Source of the DNA: UMGS172 sp045637775
Lineage (GTDB): Bacteria; Bacillota; Clostridia; Oscillospirales; Acutalibacteraceae
Length of the DNA: 53,463 nucleotides
Direction: 5' to 3'
NCBI GenBank assembly: GCA_045637775.1
Contig: JAZUAC010000030.1
Location: 1 to 53,463, forward strand
Shown here piece after piece: positions 8,191 to 14,314 of this stretch (the stretch's first letter is position 1; the number at the start of each line of letters is the position of its first letter). The notes beneath the pieces were generated by a model. That model did no database searches and had not been told where the DNA came from. It saw only the letters and a list, made by a program, of their open reading frames with translations. A program made the translations under genes and the position numbers.

Positions 8191-8991
8191 TTAAAGCGAT
8201 AGTCCAAACAGCTTTGAGGCAGTTTTGTAAAGTATCTGTTCCCTTTCCTCTTGTGTCAACCCTAATCTATTGAATCTTTCAAGCTCATCTTTAGGACTCC
8301 ACATAGGATAATCGGTAGCAAACATTGTACGTTCGGCACCGTAGGCACGAATGACCTCGGTCGCCTTTTCAGGACTGATAGCATAAAGCGAAGATGAGCA
8401 GTCAACATAGAAATTCTTATAACCACCCAAATCCTCTACTGCTTTATCCCATATCGACCAACCACCTAAATGAGCGCCGATAACAGTAAGTTCGGTATAG
8501 GTATCCAGAATGGGCTTCACGCGGTTTGGATTGGAAAAATCATAACGGTTATCACCCGTATGAAGCAACACAGGCAAACCGAATTTTTCACACAGCTCAT
8601 ATATTTTAAGACAACGGTAATCGTCAATTTTAAAGCCTTGAATATCGGGATGAAGCTTTACACCCTTTAGTCCCAATGACAAAAGATGCTCTACATCAGC
8701 CTTCATATCAGGACTGTCGGGATGCAATGTTCCAAGACCGGTCATAAACCCGTTGGATTTTTCGACCTCGGACGCTATAAAGTTATTGATAGACTCGACC
8801 TGAGCCACCTTGGTTGCAACCGAGAACACGATGCAGTGTGTAACGCCTGCCTCGCGTTCCGATTTAACCATATCAGCCACAGTACCGCCGTTGCACATGG
8901 GAATATCGTAAAACTCACCAATGCTTTTGACGGCACGTTCGGCTATTTTATCAGGATAAATGTGACAGTGACTGTCAACAATAGGACACAT
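8191..8991 (-). CDS. Amidohydrolase-2 family metal-dependent hydrolase
   Basis: 266 residues from the ATG at 8991, which has AAGGAG at 9003-8998; an earlier in-frame TTG lacks support. The N-terminus holds the metal motif DSHCHIYP. Further landmarks are GVKLHPDIQGF, LLHTGD, GAHLGG and ATDYPMWSP, the usual TIM-barrel positions of Amidohydro_2 proteins (decarboxylases and hydrolases such as ACMSD-type and 4-sulfomuconolactone-type enzymes). It is the last gene of the Leu T-box unit and follows the ligase fusion by 10 bases; its ribosome site overlaps that gene's stop codon, suggesting translational coupling. Its substrate cannot be told from sequence. A lactone, amide or carboxylate linked to isovalerate/leucine metabolism would fit the context. 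Confidence 0.82.
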   Translation of the reverse strand: MCPIVDSHCHIYPDKIAERAVKSIGEFYDIPMCNGGTVADMVKSEREAGVTHCIVFSVATKVAQVESINNFIASEVEKSNGFMTGLGTLHPDSPDMKADVEHLLSLGLKGVKLHPDIQGFKIDDYRCLKIYELCEKFGLPVLLHTGDNRYDFSNPNRVKPILDTYTELTVIGAHLGGWSIWDKAVEDLGGYKNFYVDCSSSLYAISPEKATEVIRAYGAERTMFATDYPMWSPKDELERFNRLGLTQEEREQILYKTASKLFGLSL

Positions 8992-9001
8992 ATTTATCTC
9001 C

Positions 9002-11461
9002 TTATTTGTCAAGACCTAACATTTCGACCGACTGCTCGCGCATTTTATACTTAAGTATTTTACCCGCGGCATTCATAGGAAATTCCTTGGTAAATATGAA
9101 ATATCTTGGAACCTTGTGGCGTGCCATAAAGCTGTTACCGTACTCACGCATCTCATCCTCGGATGATTCTTCACCCTTATTGAGAATAATCCAAGCGCAT
9201 GCCTCTTCGCCGTAACGCTTATCGGGCACACCGACAACCTGAACATCCTTAACCTTGTCGTGTCCGAGGTAGAACTCCTCGATCTCTCTCGGGTAGAGGT
9301 TTTCACCGCCGCGGATGATCATATCCTTCAAACGGCCTGTGATTTTATAATATCCATCGGGAGTCCTGCAGGCAATATCACCCGAATGGAGCCACCCATC
9401 CTTATCGATGGTAGAAGCGGTAGCACGGGGCATCTTGTAATAGCCCTTCATTATGTTGTATCCGCGGGCCACAAATTCACCGTTCTCACCATCCGGCAGT
9501 TCAGCACCTGTTTCGGGGTCGATGATCTTGCACTCAACACCGGGGAAAGCAGAACCAACCGTTTCAACACGGTGGTCAATATCTTCATTAACCTCGCCCA
9601 TAGTACATCCGGGCGACGCCTCGGTCTGACCGTAAACGCTGATGATTTCCTTCATATTCATTTCATCTGCGGCACGGCGCATCAAATCGGCAGGACAGTT
9701 TGCACCCGCCATGATACCTGTTCTGATATGTGAGAAATCGGTTTTTGCAAAATCTGCATGGGCAAACATCGCAATAAACATGGTAGGAACACCGTTAAAG
9801 CAGGTTATCTTCTCGTTATGCACGCAGGCCAAAGACGACTTGGGTGAAAAATAAGGCATAGGACAAAGTGTACCGCCGTGTGTCATTGTCGAGGTCATGG
9901 AAAGCACCATTCCGAAGCAATGGAACATGGGCACCTGAATCATCATACGTTCGGCAGTGGAAAGATCCATTCTGTCGCCAATTATCTTACCGTTGTTAAC
10001 GATATTACGGTGTGTCAGCATAACACCCTTGGGGAATCCGGTTGTACCCGAAGTATATTGCATATTGCAAACGTCATCGGGCTTTACTTCGGCGGCACGG
10101 CGATTAACCTCTTCTTGGGGAACAAGTTCGGAACGCTCCATAAACTCTTCCCACTCAAGACATCCGTCCATCTTAAAGCCGACGGAAACAACATTTTTAA
10201 GGAACGGCAGCTTTTTAGCATGTAAAGGCTGACCCGGGGTCAAAGTCTTAAGCTCGGGACACAGTTCCTCAACAATTTCCTTATAGTTAGAATCCTTGCA
10301 GGAATCAATCATTACAAGGGTATGTGTATCTGACTGACGAAGCAGATATTCTGCCTCATGCAGCTTGTACGCGGTATTGACCGTAACCAAAACAGCACCT
10401 ATCTTAACGGTTGCCCAAAAGGTCAGGAACCACTGAGGCACATTGGTTGCCCAGATAGCAACATGATAACCCGGCTTTACACCCAAAGAAATCAAAGCAG
10501 CTGCAACGCGGTCAACATCATGTCTGAATTCCTTATAGGTTCTTGTATAGTCAAGCGTTGTGTACTTGAAAGCATATTGGTCAGGGAAATAATCAACCAT
10601 AGTATCCAAAACATCGGAAAAGGTCTTATCTACCGTGATAAACTTCTCCCAAGGGAAAACACCGGTACCTGCACGGTTGTAATAAAGCTTTTTGCCGTTG
10701 TCGTTTTCCTTGGCGGCCGATTTTACAAAGTTTACAAAATGGGTAAAAACAATATCGGTATCGCTTATCTCATCATTCATTAAAACCGAGATATAGCCCT
10801 CATAATTCAACGAACGAAGTGCAAAAACAAATTCATCAACAGGAAGTTCACCTTCACCGATAAGAACAGCCTTGTCATCCTTCATGTCGCCCATTCTTAC
10901 GTTATTAATATAGGCTCCCAGAATCTGAATGGTCTTCTCGGCATCCTCTTGACCGTTAAAATAGGTTTCACGGATATTCCACGAAGCACCGACCAAGCCG
11001 ATTGAGAACATATTGATAATATCAATAACATTCTGTGTCTTGGCGAATTTGCCGACCGTATCAAAAAGCAAAGTTACGCCGTATTTTTCGGTATCAACCA
11101 TAACAGGGTCCAAAACCGACTTGATTTCATCGTTAGATGCCGAATCGTCAAGTGTTATAATAACATTCTGAACCGAAGCATAAGAAGCCTCTTTAATGTA
11201 GTGCTTTACCCCATCTGTGTCATCGGCATTTTTACCAACAGGATTAGGATAGACCAATGCCGGCACCGACAAACGACGGTTTATCAGCTTTCTCTTGGCA
11301 CCTGCCGCACCGACCGAATTGAAAAGACCGTTGACATCGGTAGCAACATCGGACTTTAAATCGTATATTTCAAAACCCTGAAAGCCGTAGTCCAACGCCT
11401 CGTTACACACCTCAGCAAAACCGTGAGCCTTTATATCTTTAGTTGAAAAAGAAAGTTTCAT
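9002..11461 (-). CDS. TIM-barrel/AMP-forming acyl-CoA ligase fusion (Leu T-box unit)
   Basis: 819 residues. Residues 1 to about 255 look like a xylose-isomerase-type TIM barrel (AP endonuclease 2/sugar epimerase fold): MKLSFSTKDIKAHGFAEVC, GFQGFEIYD, a FNGQED segment and VRMGDMKDD. Residues about 270-819 form a complete FadD-like acyl-CoA ligase with YTSGTTGFPKGVMLTH (470-478 core), VYGQTEASPG, SGDIACRTPDGYY and a C-terminal GKILKYK with Lys801. It belongs to a different ligase branch from the XRE-cupin paralogues. It lies 30 bases after the LeuA-like gene under the Leu T-box, so isovalerate activation is the simplest inference. The barrel may act on the CoA product or be a binding domain; nothing in the sequence decides this. 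Confidence 0.88.
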   Translation of the reverse strand: MKLSFSTKDIKAHGFAEVCNEALDYGFQGFEIYDLKSDVATDVNGLFNSVGAAGAKRKLINRRLSVPALVYPNPVGKNADDTDGVKHYIKEASYASVQNVIITLDDSASNDEIKSVLDPVMVDTEKYGVTLLFDTVGKFAKTQNVIDIINMFSIGLVGASWNIRETYFNGQEDAEKTIQILGAYINNVRMGDMKDDKAVLIGEGELPVDEFVFALRSLNYEGYISVLMNDEISDTDIVFTHFVNFVKSAAKENDNGKKLYYNRAGTGVFPWEKFITVDKTFSDVLDTMVDYFPDQYAFKYTTLDYTRTYKEFRHDVDRVAAALISLGVKPGYHVAIWATNVPQWFLTFWATVKIGAVLVTVNTAYKLHEAEYLLRQSDTHTLVMIDSCKDSNYKEIVEELCPELKTLTPGQPLHAKKLPFLKNVVSVGFKMDGCLEWEEFMERSELVPQEEVNRRAAEVKPDDVCNMQYTSGTTGFPKGVMLTHRNIVNNGKIIGDRMDLSTAERMMIQVPMFHCFGMVLSMTSTMTHGGTLCPMPYFSPKSSLACVHNEKITCFNGVPTMFIAMFAHADFAKTDFSHIRTGIMAGANCPADLMRRAADEMNMKEIISVYGQTEASPGCTMGEVNEDIDHRVETVGSAFPGVECKIIDPETGAELPDGENGEFVARGYNIMKGYYKMPRATASTIDKDGWLHSGDIACRTPDGYYKITGRLKDMIIRGGENLYPREIEEFYLGHDKVKDVQVVGVPDKRYGEEACAWIILNKGEESSEDEMREYGNSFMARHKVPRYFIFTKEFPMNAAGKILKYKMREQSVEMLGLDK

Positions 11462-11491
11462 AAAATCACCTTTTCACAAGAAAGTTTTTTA

Positions 11492-12880
11492 TTATTTTGC
11501 GTTATATACAATCTTGTTAAGTGCGTTAATATAAGCGCGAATGCTTGCACCGATAATATCGGTCGAAACACCGACACCGGAATAAAGCTTATCTCCGTCA
11601 CGAAGTTTGACCAAAGCCGAGCCCATTGCCTCATGACCTTCGGTGACCGACTGAATCTGGAAATCATCCAACTCATAGTGATGACCTATAACCTGCTCGA
11701 TAGCAAGGAAAGCGGCATTGATAGGACCGTCACCAACACTGATACCCGAAAGTTTTTCACCGTCACGGCTCAAAACGATATTTGCGGTTGCATTGATAAC
11801 ATTACCGCTATTGATAACATAACTTTCAACATGATAGGTTGAAGGAACCTGCATTGCAACACTTGCCACAATAGCGTCAATTTCCTTATGACCGATACGT
11901 TGCTTCTTAGCGGCAACACGCTTAAACTCCTCATAAACCTTACCGCTATCTTCATGCGAAAGCTCATAGCCAAGCTCGCGCACAGCCTCGCAAACGTCGG
12001 CAATAGCACTGTCAGCAGTAAGACGAATATTGGTATTAGCATTATCCGCAGTAACCGTAACATTACCGAGCTTACCGTTCATAACAGATTTAACCGAATC
12101 GACCTCTCGGTGGATATTGGCAGCATTAAGACCGCATTCAACACCCATATCCAAACCCCTCAAACGCATAATGTCCGAAAGTTTCTCGGGTGAAAGCCAG
12201 CCGGTCGACACGGCGGTCTCAACACCGTCGGCACCGTGCTTAATAGCCGATACTGCACAAGCGGCAGCCATACTGATAGCATCAGAAGGCATAACATACA
12301 CATTTATATCGCAAACCGACTTCACATCGGCAACCATTTCCCCAAACTCCTCAGGCATCATGATGCCTGCATCGTCGCAAAGAGTAACAGAAACTGCACC
12401 CGAAGCAGAAGCAACAGTACAAATACCCTTCAAAAACTCACGGTCGGCACGGGTTGCATCAAGGCAAACCAGCTCAACCTTTTCGCACTTCTCTTTAGCA
12501 AGCTTGATAAGAGCCTCAACCTTTTCCTGCATTGCAGGAGCCTTTACATGATAAATATATTCCATTTGAACGGTGGAAACAGGAACGGCAATACGAAGAC
12601 AAGGATCTTCGGCACAACTGACGCAGTTCCATGCTTCTTCTATGCTTTCAGATGTCATTCCTGCAGAAATCTTAACGGTACAGCCCTTGTAAATACCTGC
12701 GATGGTGCGGTTTACGACCGTATCCTCCTTAACGTTTTTGACAGGAGCCAATTCAATGGCATCAGCGCCGATTGCATCAAGTGTTTTTGCAATATTTGTC
12801 TTATCGCGGAAGGAAAGCTGACAATCTTTATCAGCTACTGCGTTTTTAAGTGAAAAATCAGTGATGTAAATTCTTTTCAT
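11492..12880 (-). CDS. LeuA-family protein with degenerate catalytic domain, intact regulatory domain
   Basis: 462 residues; ATG at 12880 with AAGGAG upstream. The N-terminal HMGL-like barrel (about 1-270) aligns with 2-isopropylmalate/citramalate synthases, but key residues are gone. DTTLRDG is replaced by DFSLKNA (Asp8-Ala14), so the catalytic Arg is Lys12 and the metal Asp is Asn13. The HxHND motif reads MPSDA (197-201). The NGIGERAGN region reads STGWLSPE. The C-terminal LeuA dimer/allosteric domain (about 335-462) keeps its glycine motifs: SVGDGPINAAF, SVTEGHEAMGSALV and GVGVSTDIIGASIRAYINALN. It is the first gene behind a Leu-specifier T-box. A conventional Mg-dependent synthase looks unlikely; a leucine-sensing or scaffolding pseudoenzyme, or a new chemistry, are the options. 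Confidence 0.85.
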   Translation of the reverse strand: MKRIYITDFSLKNAVADKDCQLSFRDKTNIAKTLDAIGADAIELAPVKNVKEDTVVNRTIAGIYKGCTVKISAGMTSESIEEAWNCVSCAEDPCLRIAVPVSTVQMEYIYHVKAPAMQEKVEALIKLAKEKCEKVELVCLDATRADREFLKGICTVASASGAVSVTLCDDAGIMMPEEFGEMVADVKSVCDINVYVMPSDAISMAAACAVSAIKHGADGVETAVSTGWLSPEKLSDIMRLRGLDMGVECGLNAANIHREVDSVKSVMNGKLGNVTVTADNANTNIRLTADSAIADVCEAVRELGYELSHEDSGKVYEEFKRVAAKKQRIGHKEIDAIVASVAMQVPSTYHVESYVINSGNVINATANIVLSRDGEKLSGISVGDGPINAAFLAIEQVIGHHYELDDFQIQSVTEGHEAMGSALVKLRDGDKLYSGVGVSTDIIGASIRAYINALNKIVYNAK

Positions 12881-12921
12881 AAAATGTTTACTCCTTCATT
12901 TCTGCAACAAATCGTAAATAC

Positions 12922-12953
12922 AAAAAAACCGCAGAGAATTTTTATCTCTGCGG
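12922..12953 (-). terminator. T-box leader terminator (Leu unit)
   Basis: CCGCAGAGA and TCTCTGCGG form a perfect 9-bp stem followed by seven T, just upstream of the LeuA-like gene's ribosome site. Confidence 0.92.
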
Positions 12954-13184
12954 GATGATTAACAGAACATTAACCACGGTACCACCCGTATTGCCGTGTT
13001 GGACACGACCACTCAATAGACTCTAACAAGTCCAAGGCCAATAACGGTGCCAACCGTGACATCTTACTGAAAATTCAGACATCAAGCTCGGATATGAGAC
13101 CATCAAAACGTTTCTTTACTGTCTCGCACCGACCGACAGTTCTCTGAAAAGAAATCCGTTAAGACTTAATATCTTCAACGCTTT
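12922..13184 (-). promoter_or_regulatory. T-box leader, candidate specifier CUC (leucine)
   Basis: T-box GGGTGGTACCGTGG at 12987-12974, differing from consensus by T in place of C in ACCGCGG. Stem I features GAGAACTGTCGGTCGGTGCGAG lie upstream. Anchored on UCCGAGCU, the specifier triplet is CUC (13098-13096), i.e. leucine. The bulge UGGU suits A73 of tRNA-Leu. It controls the LeuA-like gene, the TIM-barrel ligase and probably the amidohydrolase. Confidence 0.88.
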
Positions 13185-13190
13185 TCAGTG

Positions 13191-13219
13191 ATTATAACAT
13201 TGTACATTTACTTTGTCAA
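13191..13219 (-). promoter_or_regulatory. Sigma-A promoter of the Leu T-box unit
   Basis: TTGACA (13219-13214), 17-base spacer, TATAAT (13196-13191). Both hexamers match consensus. Confidence 0.85.
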
Positions 13220-13336
13220 GATATTTTTGTTATTTGTCAAATTTTCTGATTATATGTATTCTATTATGTAGACAAAACGCTCAAAATATGTTATCTTAAT
13301 CATTGTGCTTAACAAAAATGATTTTTTTAGAAAAAT

Positions 13337-13364
13337 ATAAAACCTATTGACACTTCAATTCCCC
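13337..13364 (+). promoter_or_regulatory. Candidate ECF-type promoter, copy A
   Basis: ATAAAACC at 13337-13344, then exactly 16 bases, then CCCC at 13361-13364, followed by TTTGTTCATGTAAGGA. The same layout recurs at 17168 and 17258. The AAAACC half resembles the AAC-containing -35 of ECF sigma promoters. It lies about 58 bases before the SLAP-like lipoprotein, which is followed by the ECF sigma fusion gene. Confidence 0.5.
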
Positions 13365-13422
13365 TTTGTTCATGTAAGGAAAATAACACCTATAAAAAAT
13401 CAAAAAAGGATGGTAAACGAAA

Positions 13423-14250
13423 ATGAAAAAAATCATTTCCTTAACAACAGCATTACTTCTTGTCATGGGTCTCACTGCTTGCGGCGATACCAATAACTCC
13501 GGTAACAATTCCAAAAAGCCCTCTGTTTCTGCTAACAGTTCTGTTATTGTATCTTCCGATACTCAAACATCGGAAAACACAGACACGGACGTTGATTTGG
13601 ATTTTAACTCCAACTCAAAAATAGAATTACCCGATGTCGAGTTGGAAGATGATTATACCGTTTCAAGTGAATCCTCTTCAACCACAGCCCCCAATAAAGA
13701 TACTTCTTCGTCGAGCGTCACTTCGGTAGGCACTTCTTCCAAGGATACCACATCCAAAAACAACACCTCACTCAATAACACATCATCCAAAGATACAGTA
13801 TCTGAAAATAACATTTCATCTAAAAACGAATCCACATCGAATGAATCCCATTCCAACAACACTTCGTCTAACGCCTCTCCCAGCATTGTTACCGAGTTCA
13901 TCAACACAAATAATCCCAATTATACTCATGGTAAACTCACCATTCATCCCCGCCACGTTTATTGGAAGGACGGACAGCTTGTTGCACAGTGCTTTATCGT
14001 TAACGGTTTAAACGAAAGCTTGAGCAAGGTTGTGGTTAAGCGCCTTACATTTACCAACGGCAATAATCAGGTTTTGGCCGATGCCGCATTTACAAATTCG
14101 CCAATCAATTTTATTTCAGCTATAGGCAGAACTCTTAACCACGGAGAAAACGTTGTTTGGGAATTTACTTTTAGTGCTGATACAGTTAAAAATTACGGTG
14201 CTGACCTTTCTCGCATCATCATAGATTCTTCGACAAACAATTATAAGTAA
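13423..14250 (+). CDS. Secreted lipoprotein with Ser/Thr-rich stalk and SLAP-like C-terminal domain
   Basis: 275 residues; ATG preceded by AAGGATGG. The signal peptide ends in the lipobox LTAC (Cys20). Residues about 22-160 are a low-complexity Asn/Ser/Thr stalk of the sort that spans the cell wall. Residues about 165-275 form a compact domain (KLTIHPRHVYWKDGQLVAQC, VKRLTFTNGNNQVLADA, ENVVWEFTFSAD) that resembles the SLAP domain of Gram-positive surface proteins. The product is probably tethered to the membrane outer face with its domain in or beyond the wall. It is followed after 64 bases by the sigma/LRR fusion gene and preceded by copy A of the shared promoter-like motif, so it may belong to that regulon. 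Its molecular function is unknown. Confidence 0.78.
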   Translation: MKKIISLTTALLLVMGLTACGDTNNSGNNSKKPSVSANSSVIVSSDTQTSENTDTDVDLDFNSNSKIELPDVELEDDYTVSSESSSTTAPNKDTSSSSVTSVGTSSKDTTSKNNTSLNNTSSKDTVSENNISSKNESTSNESHSNNTSSNASPSIVTEFINTNNPNYTHGKLTIHPRHVYWKDGQLVAQCFIVNGLNESLSKVVVKRLTFTNGNNQVLADAAFTNSPINFISAIGRTLNHGENVVWEFTFSADTVKNYGADLSRIIIDSSTNNYK

Positions 14251-14259
14251 ATATAAAAA

Positions 14260-14289
14260 CCGATGGGCCTCAAAAATGGGGCTCATCGG
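14260..14289 (+). terminator. Intergenic hairpin between the lipoprotein and sigma fusion genes
   Basis: CCGATGGGCC and GGCTCATCGG pair with one mismatch around an 8-10-base loop. Only a weak T-run follows (ATAAACATTT), so it may be a leaky terminator or a processing hairpin that lowers sigma expression relative to the lipoprotein. Confidence 0.5.
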
Positions 14290-14314
14290 ATAAACATTTC
14301 TAAAGAGGTATAGT

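Noticed and set aside
13298..13328. Plus-strand hairpin AATCATT..AATGATT followed by T-run
   Set aside because: It looks like a weak terminator, but no plus-strand gene lies upstream of it; probably chance in AT-rich sequence between divergent promoters.
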